NCBI GenBank assembly: GCA_013697465.1
Contig: JACCWU010000291.1
Location: 1 to 10,111 of the forward strand
Source of the DNA: Actinomycetota bacterium
Lineage (GTDB): Bacteria; Actinomycetota; Thermoleophilia; Gaiellales; Gaiellaceae
DNA length: 10,111 bases
Direction of reading: 5' to 3'
Shown here one piece after another: positions 1-9,615 of this stretch. The notes under the pieces were generated by a model. The model did not search any database, had not been told where the DNA came from, and saw only the letters and a program-made list of their open reading frames with translations. Made by a program: the position numbers and the translations under genes. Position 1 is the stretch's first letter. Every line of letters begins with the position of its first letter.

Positions 1-1426
1 TGCTCGCACCTTCGCGCCGCACGACGAGCACGATCTTGGCGTGGGTCTTGAGCCCCACGACGCCGTACACGACATGGACGCCGGCTTTCTCGAGCGTTCG
101 CGCCCAGGCGATGTTCGTCTCCTCGTCGCCGCGCGCGGTGAGCTCCACGAGCGCGACGGTCTCCTTGCCGGCGGCAGCCGCACGGATGAGGGAGCGCACG
201 ATGGGAGCCGCGGCCTCCGCTGACGTCCGGTAGATCGTCTGCTTGAGCGCGAGAACGTCCGGGTCGTCCGCCGCCTGGTCGATGAGCGCCTCGACGGACG
301 TCGTGAATCGGTCGTAGGGGTGGTGAACGAGGACGTCGCCTTGGCGGAGGGCTTCGAAGATGTCCCGCGGCTCACCGCGGACCGGCGCGAGCTCCGGCGG
401 CGTCACCCCGTGCCACGCTTTCGCCTTGAGTGCGGGCCGGTTCAGCTCGGCGAGCGACCAGAGATCGCCGAGGTCGAGCAGACCGTCGATCACGTAGAGG
501 TCGGAGCGCTTCAGGTGAAGCTCCTTCAGGAGAACCGTGCGGAGGTCCTGTGGGAGCGACGCCGCCACCTCGAGGCGGACCGCCTCCGGCGAGCGCTGCC
601 GGCCGAGAAGCAGAGACTCGAGCGTCTCGAGCAGGTCGCCGGCCTCGTCGACCTCCACCTCGAGCTCCGCATCGCGCGTGACTCGAAACGGATGGTGGGC
701 CACGATCTTCATCCCGGGAAACAGCCGGTCGAGATGTGCGGCGACTACCTGCTCGAGCGGGACGAAGCGGCGACCGCCCGGCACCTTGAGGAAGCGCGAC
801 AGGCGGGTCGGGATCTTGACGCGGGCGAAGCGCCGAAGTCCGGAGGTCCGGTCGCGCACGACGACGGCGAGGTTCAGCGAGAGGTCGGAGATGTACGGGA
901 AGGGGTGAGCCGGGTCTACCGCCAGCGGCGTCAGCACGGGGTATACGTGCCGCTCGAACTCCTCCCGCAGGGCCTCGCGCTGCGTCTTCTTCAGGTCGTC
1001 CCAGTCGACGATCTGTACGCCGCCCGCCTTGAGCCGCGGCCGGACGTCTCCCTCGAAGGTCTGTGTCTGACGCGCAACGAGCTCCTCGACGCGGTCCTGT
1101 ATCGCGTCGAGTTGCTCGCGTGGGCTCATGCCGTCCGCCGAGCTCCCCTGCACCCCGGCGACCACCTGCTCGCGAAGGCCCGAGACCCGAATCTGGAAGA
1201 ACTCGTCGAGGTTGTTGCTGAAGATGGCGAGAAACTTGGCTCGCTCGAGCACCGGGCGAGCATCGTCCGCGGCGAGCGCGAGGACGCGCTCGTTGAAGTC
1301 GAGCCACGAGAGCTCGCGGTTGAAGAACCGGGAGTCGCTCGACCGACCCGTGTGCCCGGACCGATCCGTGCCGTCAGCGTCGAGCTCCGGCGTTCTCTGC
1401 GTCTTTCCGCCCTCTTTCGGGTTCAT
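1..1426 (-). CDS. ppk: Polyphosphate kinase 1 (PPK1), 3' end off the left edge
   Basis: PPK1 reversibly transfers the ATP gamma-phosphate onto growing inorganic polyphosphate through a phosphohistidine intermediate. The 475 codons present cover about two thirds of a family that usually runs near 700 residues. The N-terminal signature RFFNRELSWLDFNERVL starts at residue 33, and NNLDEFFQIRVSGL follows at 71. The middle domain ends in LVHHPYDRF (366-374). ALKQTIYRTS (393-402) opens the first catalytic domain. VGLKTHAKIVLVVRRE (457-472) contains His462, the equivalent of the autophosphorylated histidine (E. coli His435). The second catalytic domain lies outside the window. The ATG at 1426 leaves a short polar N-terminal tail of about 30 residues; a weak GAGG sits 10 bases upstream, and no better in-frame start was seen nearby. 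The gene lies 58 bases downstream of the phospholipase D-like gene on the same strand and could share its transcript. Identity is secure from the motifs; the exact start is less so. Confidence 0.96.
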   Translation of the reverse strand, partial: MNPKEGGKTQRTPELDADGTDRSGHTGRSSDSRFFNRELSWLDFNERVLALAADDARPVLERAKFLAIFSNNLDEFFQIRVSGLREQVVAGVQGSSADGMSPREQLDAIQDRVEELVARQTQTFEGDVRPRLKAGGVQIVDWDDLKKTQREALREEFERHVYPVLTPLAVDPAHPFPYISDLSLNLAVVVRDRTSGLRRFARVKIPTRLSRFLKVPGGRRFVPLEQVVAAHLDRLFPGMKIVAHHPFRVTRDAELEVEVDEAGDLLETLESLLLGRQRSPEAVRLEVAASLPQDLRTVLLKELHLKRSDLYVIDGLLDLGDLWSLAELNRPALKAKAWHGVTPPELAPVRGEPRDIFEALRQGDVLVHHPYDRFTTSVEALIDQAADDPDVLALKQTIYRTSAEAAAPIVRSLIRAAAAGKETVALVELTARGDEETNIAWARTLEKAGVHVVYGVVGLKTHAKIVLVVRREGAS

Positions 1427-1484
1427 GCGCTCAGCGCCTCGGTCCTCGCCATGCAGGGCGCACGACCTGGTGTCGGTCGAGCCG

Positions 1485-2480
1485 TCATCGGCGTTCCGTA
1501 CCCCAGATGACTTCGCAGAACCTCGCTTTTCGCTTGTAGATGAAGCGCTCCGCGGAGCGTAGGGCGCCCGAGTACGACTCGAGGATCGAGTAGTCGCCAC
1601 GACGGACGGCTCGGTACGTTCCGGCGGGCACCGTGCGGACGACCTGAGCTTCCACATCACCGACGGGGTCGGGCATCTCAGGCCGTGAGAGGGACTCGCG
1701 GGTGACGGCGTGCCACCGAAGCCTGAAGTGGTGATCGACGTCCGCGACCGAGGGTCCTTCGATTCGGACCGCGGCGTCGTGCCAGCCGATGCCGCCTCTT
1801 GCGAGATGCGTCGGCGTGTCGTACGGATCGCCGCCGTCCACTGTCAGGTCGATCCCTCCGACGAAGGCGACCCGGCCGTCGATCACGATTGCTTTCTCGT
1901 GATGGCAATGCATGAAACCCGTGCACGCATCGACCTCCGCCTGGATCTCGGTGTGACGAGCCAGCGCATCGAGCATCTCCCGGACCTCGAGACGTGAGGG
2001 CTTGAACAGGGGAAGCGGCGCCCCTTTCCATGAGAGAACGCGGACATCGATCCGCTCCGCCAACTCGGCAAGCAGGTTACGGAGGACGACCGGCTCGTCG
2101 TCGCGCGACAACTGCAGCTCGGGCGAGAAAAACCAACCCGCGATGTGGACGTACGACTCAGCGCGCGAGAGCGCCTCTGCGACTGCCGGAAGCATCTCCG
2201 AGCCGTCGACGAGAACGTCGAGCGCGTTGCCGGGTCGAGCCGGGTAGGTGCCGTGAGCGAACCCGAGCCCCGAGGCGTCGAGTGCGCGCTGCCACCCCAC
2301 GTGGCGAAGGCGTCGTCGATGTCGGCTACGGACGGCGCGGTCGATTCGCTCCCCGAACGCGTGGCCAAGCTTGACCGTGACCGACTCGAACGCCCGTGGC
2401 GTCGTCGATACACCTGCGACCGAGTCGGCAGGTCTCGGTTCGCGGCCGGTCGAGGTGTCGTCGTCGTGTTGCTCGGACAT
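1485..2480 (-). CDS. Phospholipase D-like protein with one HKD motif, apparently C-terminally truncated
   Basis: This 331-residue protein belongs to the phospholipase D superfamily, whose members hydrolyse or transfer phosphodiester bonds, as in phospholipids or cardiolipin synthesis. The first PLD half is complete: VHIAGWFFSPEL (111-122), then the HKD motif in HCHHEKAIVIDG with His194, Lys196 and Asp201, followed by VAFVGGIDL. A second half begins (YSILESYSGALRSAERFIY, 297-315), which in two-domain relatives leads to LENQF and a second HKD. Here the protein instead ends in 16 unrelated residues, KRKARFCEVIWGTERR, so the second active-site half is absent. Two-HKD relatives are usually about 450-500 residues. 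Some PLD enzymes work as single-HKD dimers, but the stub of a second domain argues for truncation. I chose the ATG at 2480 (MSEQHDDD...) because the 17 residues added by the ATG at 2531 do not look like protein; neither has a strong ribosome site. No signal peptide or membrane segment is evident. The substrate is unknown. Confidence 0.8.
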   Translation of the reverse strand: MSEQHDDDTSTGREPRPADSVAGVSTTPRAFESVTVKLGHAFGERIDRAVRSRHRRRLRHVGWQRALDASGLGFAHGTYPARPGNALDVLVDGSEMLPAVAEALSRAESYVHIAGWFFSPELQLSRDDEPVVLRNLLAELAERIDVRVLSWKGAPLPLFKPSRLEVREMLDALARHTEIQAEVDACTGFMHCHHEKAIVIDGRVAFVGGIDLTVDGGDPYDTPTHLARGGIGWHDAAVRIEGPSVADVDHHFRLRWHAVTRESLSRPEMPDPVGDVEAQVVRTVPAGTYRAVRRGDYSILESYSGALRSAERFIYKRKARFCEVIWGTERR

Positions 2481-2584
2481 GCAGGCTCTATCTACCACGC
2501 CTCGTATCGGCGCAGCACAGCGGCTTGGCATGGCTCGATCAGGTCTCTCGACACATCCTGAGGGTCAGCGAGTCCGGTGCCGAC
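2481..2584. promoter_or_regulatory. Divergent intergenic spacer (PLD/ppk versus GNAT/mfd)
   Basis: This is the only stretch separating the minus-strand pair from the plus-strand block, so promoters for both directions should lie here or just inside the flanking genes. By eye the best plus-strand -35-like hexamer is TTGGCA at 2525-2530, but the hexamer 17 bases further on (TCGACA) is a poor -10. On the minus strand TAGATA lies close to the PLD start without a convincing -35. The assignment rests on gene orientation rather than recognisable promoter boxes. Confidence 0.35.
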
Positions 2585-3082
2585 GTGAGTACGGTCTCGA
2601 ACGTGGACGAGTTTGTGATCCGGAGAGCGACGAGTCGCGACATACCGGTCCTCGCGCGCCTTCGCCGTGAGTTCACGCTCGAGGACGGTCCAATCTCGTC
2701 TCCGCGCGAGGACTTCGACGCGGCGTTTGCCTCGATCGTGAGTACGGGGCTGGGCGAAGGGCGCTGGACGGTCTGGGTCGCCGAGCACGAGGGCGAGATC
2801 GTTGCGCACGCGTTCGTCGGCCTCATCGACAAGATCCCACGGCCGCTGCCGACTTCCTCACGTTGGCTCGGGTACCTCACAAACATGTACACGAAGCCCG
2901 CATTTCGCAGCCGGGGCCTGGGCGGCCGCGTTCTCGAAGCTGCGAAGGAATGGGCGAAGGATGATGACGTCGAGCTGCTCGTCGTGTGGCCGAGTGACGA
3001 AAGCGTGAGCTTCTACCGCCGCCACGGCTTCGTCGGCGAGCGCGAACCGCTCGTGTGGCTCAACCCGAGTGCCTCCGAATAG
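2585..3082 (+). CDS. GNAT-family N-acetyltransferase
   Basis: This is a single-domain protein of about 165 residues, the usual GNAT size, predicted to transfer an acetyl group from acetyl-CoA to an amine. It opens with EFVIRRATSRDIPVLARLRREF, the typical first strand and helix. A central strand pair follows (WTVWVAEHEGEIVAHAFVGL). NMYTKPAFRSRGLGGRVL carries the acetyl-CoA pyrophosphate-binding R-x-x-G-x-G at residues 108-113. FYRRHGF (143-149) is the usual C-terminal GNAT signature. The substrate cannot be read from the sequence: it could act on a small molecule, a protein N-terminus or an antibiotic. The start is uncertain. GTG at 2585 is my choice; GTG at 2603 or 2615 would also keep the whole domain, and none has a clear ribosome-binding site. 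The gene ends 19 bases before mfd on the same strand, which suggests co-transcription, but no functional link to repair is evident. Confidence 0.85.
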   Translation: MSTVSNVDEFVIRRATSRDIPVLARLRREFTLEDGPISSPREDFDAAFASIVSTGLGEGRWTVWVAEHEGEIVAHAFVGLIDKIPRPLPTSSRWLGYLTNMYTKPAFRSRGLGGRVLEAAKEWAKDDDVELLVVWPSDESVSFYRRHGFVGEREPLVWLNPSASE

Positions 3083-3092
3083 CGGGAGCGGC

Positions 3093-3096
3093 GAGG
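3093..3096 (+). promoter_or_regulatory. Ribosome-binding site that sets the mfd start
   Basis: GAGG lies 5 bases before the ATG at 3102. A second purine run, GGGAG at 3084-3088, lies further upstream. This favours the ATG over the in-frame GTG at 3069, which would overlap the end of the acetyltransferase gene, and over the ATG at 3135, which has no comparable site. Confidence 0.6.
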
Positions 3097-3101
3097 TTAC
3101 G

Positions 3102-6100
3102 ATGACCTCGCGGGACGCGGTTCCCGCCGGTCGCATGGACCACCTGTCTCCGTTGCAGCCACTCGTCGCCGAGCTTGCCGAGAGCGAGCGCTTCCGCGCG
3201 TTCGTGGACGATCTTCCCGTCAACGCTCGAGTCTCCGAGCCCGCGCTGCCTCTCGTCCTCGCCGCGCTGCACGACACGCTTCGGCGACCGCTCCTGTGCC
3301 TGCTCCCGGAGGACGAGCAGGCGCGGGACGCGGCCGATGCGGTTGGCTGGTACGGCGACCCCGAGCGGATCGCCTTGCTCCCGAGTCGAGGAGTCCGTTG
3401 GGACTCCGGCCTCGAGCCCCCGGCGCACCTGGTCGGCGAGCGCTTTCGGGCGCTCGCGGTGCTCGAAGCGGGTGGGCTCGTCTGCGCGTCGGCCCGCGCG
3501 CTGGCGGAGGGCTTGCCTCCTGTCGACACGCGGCCCGCGGCGATTCGCGTCACGCACGGGGAGGAGCTCGGGCTGGAGCGCCTCGTCGAGGCGCTCACGC
3601 TCGCAGGCTACGAGCGGGTCGAGCGGGTCGAGGAGCGCGGCCAGATCGCGGTGCGCGGCGGGATCGTCGACGTCTTCCCGAGCACGGGCCGGGAGCCGCT
3701 TCGTATCGAGCTCTTCGGCGACGAGATCGAGCAGGTTCGCGCCTTCTCGCCGTTCACCCAGCGCACGCTGCATTCGGTGTCCGACGCGATCATCTACCCG
3801 GCCGCGGAGCGACGCGCAGATCTCGGCGAGCCGCAGCTTCCCGACGAAGGGGAGCACCGGGAGGTGCCGCGCGACCTCGTTTCGCCGGTCGCTCACCCAC
3901 CCGACCTCGTGTGGCAGCCCGACGAGGTTCGGCGTGTCTGGGAGGAGGAAGGGCTCTCCGGGCCCACGCTCGACGGGGCGTCGGAGCTCGATCCGTTCCC
4001 GCAGGCGCAGTCTCATTCGTTCGAAGCGCAGCGCCCGGCCATCGCAGCGCGCGGTCTCGCCGAGGCGGAGAACGAGCTCGCGGCGATGCTGAAACAGGGA
4101 CGCCGCGTCCTTGTCGCGTTCCCGCATCGGGGTGAAGCGCAGCGTACGCAGCGCCTTCTGCGCAGGGTCGAGGCGGAGCTCGTCGACGACGAGAGCGCGC
4201 TTCCGCGGGAATCCGGACTCCGTTTCGTCGTCAGCCCGGCCCGCCGCGGCTTCGTCTGGCGAGACCTCGGCATCGCGCTTCTCCCCGACGTCCAGGTGTT
4301 CCGGAAACGCCCGCCGCGCGCGGACGCTCGGCTCGGCCGTGCGCTCCAGTCGTTCGCCGACCTGCGGACCGGCGATTACGTCGTCCACGAGGACCACGGC
4401 ATCGGTCGGCTCCTGGGCTTCGAGACGAAGGAAGTCGCCGGGGTGACGCGCGACTACCTCTATCTCGCCTTCCGCGGCGAGGACCGCCTGTACGTCCCGC
4501 ACGAGCAGCTCCCCAAGGTGAGCCGCTACATCGGCGCGGATGCAAAGGCGCCGGTGCTGTCGAAGCTCGGCGGCAAGGCGTTGCAGAACCTGAAGAGCCG
4601 TGCGCGCGCCTCCGTGCGGGAGCTCGCGGGAGAGCTCATCGCGTTGTACGCGCAGCGTGAGCAGGCGCCGGGCTTCGCATTCGAGGTCGGCGGCGATTGG
4701 CTTGAGCGTCTGGAGGCGTCGTTCCCGTACCGGGAGACCGACGATCAGCTCCAGGCCATCGAAGTCGTGAAGGAGGATCTCGAGGCGCCGACGCCCATGG
4801 ACCGGCTCGTCTGCGGCGACGTCGGGTTCGGCAAGACCGAGGTCGCCGTCCGGGCGGCCTTCATCGCGGCGCTCAACAGCAAGCAGACCCTCGTTCTCTG
4901 TCCGACGACCATCCTCGCCGAGCAGCACTGGAACACGTTCCGGGAGCGCTTCCGCGACTTTCCGGTCAAGGTCGAGATGGTCTCGCGGTTCCGCTCGCGC
5001 GCGGATCAGGCTCACATTCTCCGCGAGTTCCGGGAAGGGACGGTGGACGTCCTGATCGGCACCCACCGCGTGTTGTCCCGGGATGTCGTACCGAAGAACC
5101 TGGGGCTCGTCGTGCTTGACGAGGAGCAGCGCTTCGGCGTTGCGCAGAAGGAGCTCCTCCGCTCGCTTCGCCTGGAGGTGGACGTCCTGGCGCTGTCCGC
5201 GACGCCGATCCCGAGGACGCTGCACATGTCGCTTTCGGGGTTGCGGGACATCTCGATCATCGAGACCCCGCCGCACGGGCGCCGCCCGATCCGCACGATC
5301 GTCGGCGAGTACGACGAGGAGCTCGTGAAGACCGCACTGGAGCGCGAGCATGGGCGCGGAGGACAGGCGTTCTACCTGCACAACCGGGTGGAGACGATCG
5401 AGGAGGCAGCGCTCAAGCTCCAAGAGCTCCTGCCGGGGCTCCGTTTCCTCGTCGCGCACGGGCAGATGGCGGAGCGGGAGCTCGAGGAGCGAATGCACAC
5501 GTTCGTCGCCGGCGACGCCGACGTGCTCGTCTCGACAACGATCATCGAGTCGGGCATCGACATTCCGGAGGCGAACACGCTCGTCGTGGAGCGAGCCGAC
5601 GCGCTCGGCCTCGCCCAGCTCTACCAGATCCGAGGCCGCGTTGGACGCTCCGACGTCCCCGCCCACGCGTATCTCTTCTATCCCGATGCGACCGAGCTCA
5701 CGCCCGAGGCACGGGCACGGCTCGCAACGCTCGCCGATCACACCGAGCTCGGGGCGGGCTTCCAGATCGCGATGCGCGACCTCGAGATCCGAGGAGCAGG
5801 CGATCTGCTCGGCCCCGAGCAGTCGGGTCACGTCGCGGCGCTCGGGTTCGAGCTCTACGTCGAGATGCTGAACGAGGCGGTGGCGGAGCTGACCGGCCAA
5901 CGGCGGGTCGTCGCCAGGCCCGTTCGCGTGGATGCACGGGTCGATGCGTACGTCCCTGCCACGTACATCGCGTCCGAGGCGCTCAAGATCGACCTACACC
6001 GCCGGATCGCGCTGGCCGAGGACGAGGACGAGCTGCGCGAGCTCAACGAGGCGACCGAGGACCGCTACGGGCCGGTCCCAGAGCCGGTCGAGAACCTGTT

Positions 6101-6341
6101 CGCCATCCAGCTCGCGAAGCTGAAGCTCGCTCGTCTGGGGGCGGACTACCTCGTGTACCGAGGTGCACGTGCCACCGTCGGGCCACTTGCCCTCGGGTCG
6201 GGCGAGCTCCAGGCGCTCCGGGCGGACGTTCCGACCGCGATCTACAGCACCCAGAAGCGCGAGGTATCGCTCCGCGTCGAGGGTCTCGAGGGAGCGCTGG
6301 AGCTGCCCGATGCTATAGTCCGGGCGCGCTTGGCCGCCTGA
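3102..6341 (+). CDS. mfd: Transcription-repair coupling factor Mfd
   Basis: Mfd is an ATP-driven DNA translocase that pushes RNA polymerase off when it stalls at a lesion and recruits UvrA for nucleotide excision repair. The protein is 1079 residues, somewhat shorter than E. coli Mfd (about 1150). An N-terminal UvrB-like region fills roughly residues 20-330 and includes GQIAVRGGIVDVFP. The CarD-like RNA-polymerase-interacting domain begins near Asp425 (GDYVVHEDHGIGRLLG) and includes RLYVPHEQL. The RecG-like motor has Walker A GDVGFGKT (572-579, Lys578), the Walker B box DEEQ (673-676), SAT (699-701) followed by PIPRTL, STTIIESGIDIPEANT, and the arginine-finger motif QIRGRVGR (842-849). A C-terminal TRCF domain includes LKIDLHRRIALAED and ends near residue 1060. 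All motor motifs are intact. It follows a GNAT gene by 19 bases, and its stop codon lies within the loop of an intrinsic terminator. Confidence 0.97.
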   Translation: MTSRDAVPAGRMDHLSPLQPLVAELAESERFRAFVDDLPVNARVSEPALPLVLAALHDTLRRPLLCLLPEDEQARDAADAVGWYGDPERIALLPSRGVRWDSGLEPPAHLVGERFRALAVLEAGGLVCASARALAEGLPPVDTRPAAIRVTHGEELGLERLVEALTLAGYERVERVEERGQIAVRGGIVDVFPSTGREPLRIELFGDEIEQVRAFSPFTQRTLHSVSDAIIYPAAERRADLGEPQLPDEGEHREVPRDLVSPVAHPPDLVWQPDEVRRVWEEEGLSGPTLDGASELDPFPQAQSHSFEAQRPAIAARGLAEAENELAAMLKQGRRVLVAFPHRGEAQRTQRLLRRVEAELVDDESALPRESGLRFVVSPARRGFVWRDLGIALLPDVQVFRKRPPRADARLGRALQSFADLRTGDYVVHEDHGIGRLLGFETKEVAGVTRDYLYLAFRGEDRLYVPHEQLPKVSRYIGADAKAPVLSKLGGKALQNLKSRARASVRELAGELIALYAQREQAPGFAFEVGGDWLERLEASFPYRETDDQLQAIEVVKEDLEAPTPMDRLVCGDVGFGKTEVAVRAAFIAALNSKQTLVLCPTTILAEQHWNTFRERFRDFPVKVEMVSRFRSRADQAHILREFREGTVDVLIGTHRVLSRDVVPKNLGLVVLDEEQRFGVAQKELLRSLRLEVDVLALSATPIPRTLHMSLSGLRDISIIETPPHGRRPIRTIVGEYDEELVKTALEREHGRGGQAFYLHNRVETIEEAALKLQELLPGLRFLVAHGQMAERELEERMHTFVAGDADVLVSTTIIESGIDIPEANTLVVERADALGLAQLYQIRGRVGRSDVPAHAYLFYPDATELTPEARARLATLADHTELGAGFQIAMRDLEIRGAGDLLGPEQSGHVAALGFELYVEMLNEAVAELTGQRRVVARPVRVDARVDAYVPATYIASEALKIDLHRRIALAEDEDELRELNEATEDRYGPVPEPVENLFAIQLAKLKLARLGADYLVYRGARATVGPLALGSGELQALRADVPTAIYSTQKREVSLRVEGLEGALELPDAIVRARLAA

Positions 6342-6356
6342 GAACGCGGCCTTTTT
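6332..6356 (+). terminator. Rho-independent terminator overlapping the mfd stop codon
   Basis: GGCCGC at 6332-6337 pairs perfectly with GCGGCC at 6346-6351. The eight-base loop contains the mfd TGA stop, and five T residues follow directly (6352-6356). The all-G/C six-pair stem with an adjoining T run is the classic layout of an intrinsic terminator. It would end the GNAT-mfd transcript and insulate the downstream lipoprotein-mazG-eno-pyk string. The stem and T run are short, so some read-through is possible. Confidence 0.75.
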
Positions 6357-6473
6357 CATGGCTCCGTTCTCATGGCTTCGACTGCGCAGGCGCCTTCCGA
6401 ACCGAACCGCACACTGCACCCGAACGACACGCAACGTCTGCCCAACAACGCCTCGGCTATAAGGGACAAGCTC
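6357..6473 (+). promoter_or_regulatory. Leader between the mfd terminator and the foldase operon
   Basis: This spacer should hold the promoter for the four-gene downstream operon, because a terminator closes the preceding gene. No clear -35/-10 pair was found by eye. The eight-base word TCATGGCT occurs twice, at 6356-6363 and 6370-6377, a 14-base period that could be an operator half-site pair or chance. An open frame from the ATG at 6372 runs in phase into the foldase but would bury its signal peptide behind 34 polar residues, so it is not the real start. Confidence 0.35.
6461..6466 (+). promoter_or_regulatory. Ribosome-binding site of the foldase gene
   Basis: AAGGGA lies 7 bases before the ATG at 6474. 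It decides the start in favour of the ATG that places a signal peptide at the very N-terminus. Confidence 0.65.
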
Positions 6474-7517
6474 ATGAAGCGTCTACCTCTCTCCCTCGCA
6501 CTTGCGACGGCTGTGCTCGCCCTGGTTGCAGCCGGATGCGGTGGCGGCGCCGGCGACGTGCCTTCGGATGCGGTCGCCGTCGTGGACGGAATCGAGATCC
6601 CCCGCGCCGACCTCGACGAGCTCGTCGCGCAGGCGAAGACCAGTTTCGAGCCGGGTAGTCGCGACTTTCCGAAGGTGGGTACGCCCGAGTACCAGCAGAT
6701 CCAGCAGCGATACGTGGCCTTCCTCGTGCAGAAGACCGAGTTCGAGCAGGCCGCCGCAGCGGAGTTCGACGTCGAGATCACGGACGAGGATGTCGACAAG
6801 GCGCGAGCGGACTTCCTCAAGAGCCGTTCGTGGGACGAGAAGAAGCTCGCCGACGAGTTGGAGAAGCTGGAGCTCTCCGAAGAGGGATTTCGCGAGACGC
6901 TCCGGGTCTCGGTCCTGTCACAGAAGATCTTCGACGCCGTGACCAAGGACGTGAAGGTCTCGGACCAGGATGCGCTCGCCTCCTACACGCAGCGGCAGGA
7001 CGAGTTCCGCACGAAGGATTCGCGCGACGTCCGGCACATCCTCGTCTCCGAGAAGACGAAGGACGGCCAGATCGACTTCGCCAAGAGCAAGACCGAGGCC
7101 GACCGGATCTACGGGCTGCTGCGGGACGGCGGGGACTTCGCCGCGCTGGCACGGCAGTTCTCGGAGGACCCCGGCTCGAAGGACTCGGGCGGCAAGCTCA
7201 CCTTCTCACGCGGTGAGTTCGTAGCTGAGTTCGAGAAGGCGGCTTTCGAACTGAAGACCGGCGAGATCGCCCCGCCGGTCAAGACGGTGTACGGCTATCA
7301 CGTGATCGAGGCGCTCTCTGACATCCGTCCGGCGCAGGTGACGCCGTTCAAGCAGGTGAAGGACTCGATCAAGGCGCAGCTGCTCCAGGACAAGCGCAAC
7401 GCGGCGATGACGGAGTGGGTCAAGGATTTGCAGAAGCGCTACGAGGGAAAGGTCAGCTACGCGGCCGGCTTCGAGCCCCCGGAGCTTCCCGAGTCGACCG
7501 CGACCGAGACCGAGTAA
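6474..7517 (+). CDS. SurA/PrsA-type peptidyl-prolyl isomerase lipoprotein (foldase)
   Basis: This 347-residue exported foldase is predicted to catalyse cis-trans proline isomerisation and help secreted proteins fold outside the membrane. The N-terminus is a lipoprotein signal peptide: MKR, a hydrophobic stretch through residue 20, then a lipobox ending AAGC with Cys22 as the lipidated residue, followed by a Gly-rich linker. Residues about 35-165 form a helical SurA-N-like chaperone region, with VAVVDGIEIPRADLDELV at its start. A single parvulin rotamase domain spans about 183-283: DVRHILVSEK, GGDFAALARQFSEDPGSKDSGG and VKTVYGYHVIEAL are all family-typical. A charged helix and a short acidic tail (TATETE) finish the protein. 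One rotamase domain with a lipid anchor resembles Gram-positive PrsA more than two-parvulin SurA, so I leave the symbol blank. It is the first gene of a tight string; mazG starts 10 bases after its stop. Confidence 0.93.
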   Translation: MKRLPLSLALATAVLALVAAGCGGGAGDVPSDAVAVVDGIEIPRADLDELVAQAKTSFEPGSRDFPKVGTPEYQQIQQRYVAFLVQKTEFEQAAAAEFDVEITDEDVDKARADFLKSRSWDEKKLADELEKLELSEEGFRETLRVSVLSQKIFDAVTKDVKVSDQDALASYTQRQDEFRTKDSRDVRHILVSEKTKDGQIDFAKSKTEADRIYGLLRDGGDFAALARQFSEDPGSKDSGGKLTFSRGEFVAEFEKAAFELKTGEIAPPVKTVYGYHVIEALSDIRPAQVTPFKQVKDSIKAQLLQDKRNAAMTEWVKDLQKRYEGKVSYAAGFEPPELPESTATETE

Positions 7518-7527
7518 CGTCCGCAGC

Positions 7528-9605
<2,078 letters not shown>

Positions 9606-9615
9606 CCTGAGCGCG

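Noticed and set aside
320..1510. A 396-codon plus-strand open frame
   Set aside because: The opposite strand encodes PPK1 with all signature motifs through this stretch; the plus frame has no recognisable domain.
1546..1559. A perfect 14-base palindrome (CGCTCCGCGGAGCG)
   Set aside because: It lies inside the PLD coding sequence where it encodes the family-typical LRSAER, has no T run, and such palindromes are common in GC-rich genes.
2481..2531. An upstream start for the PLD gene at 2531
   Set aside because: It adds 17 residues without protein character and no better ribosome site. It remains possible but less likely than 2480.
3612..3629. A tandem nine-base repeat (GAGCGGGTC twice)
   Set aside because: It encodes ERVERV in a conserved position of the Mfd UvrB-like region, so it is protein-driven and not a repeat element.
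3060..5900. A 946-codon open frame on the minus strand opposite mfd
   Set aside because: It lies fully antisense to an unmistakable mfd. Its translation is rich in Arg, Glu, Leu and His with no recognisable domain, as expected for the complement of GC-rich coding sequence.
6314..6319. TATAGT near the end of mfd as a promoter -10
   Set aside because: There is no -35 match upstream, and any transcript would meet the terminator at 6332 at once.
6458..6463. TATAAG as a -10 promoter box for the foldase operon
   Set aside because: It overlaps the ribosome-binding site AAGGGA, so a transcript from it would lack that site, and there is no -35 at 16-18 bases upstream.
6372..6473. An upstream in-frame start for the foldase at 6372
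   Set aside because: It would place 34 polar residues before the lipoprotein signal peptide and has no ribosome site; the ATG at 6474 has both.
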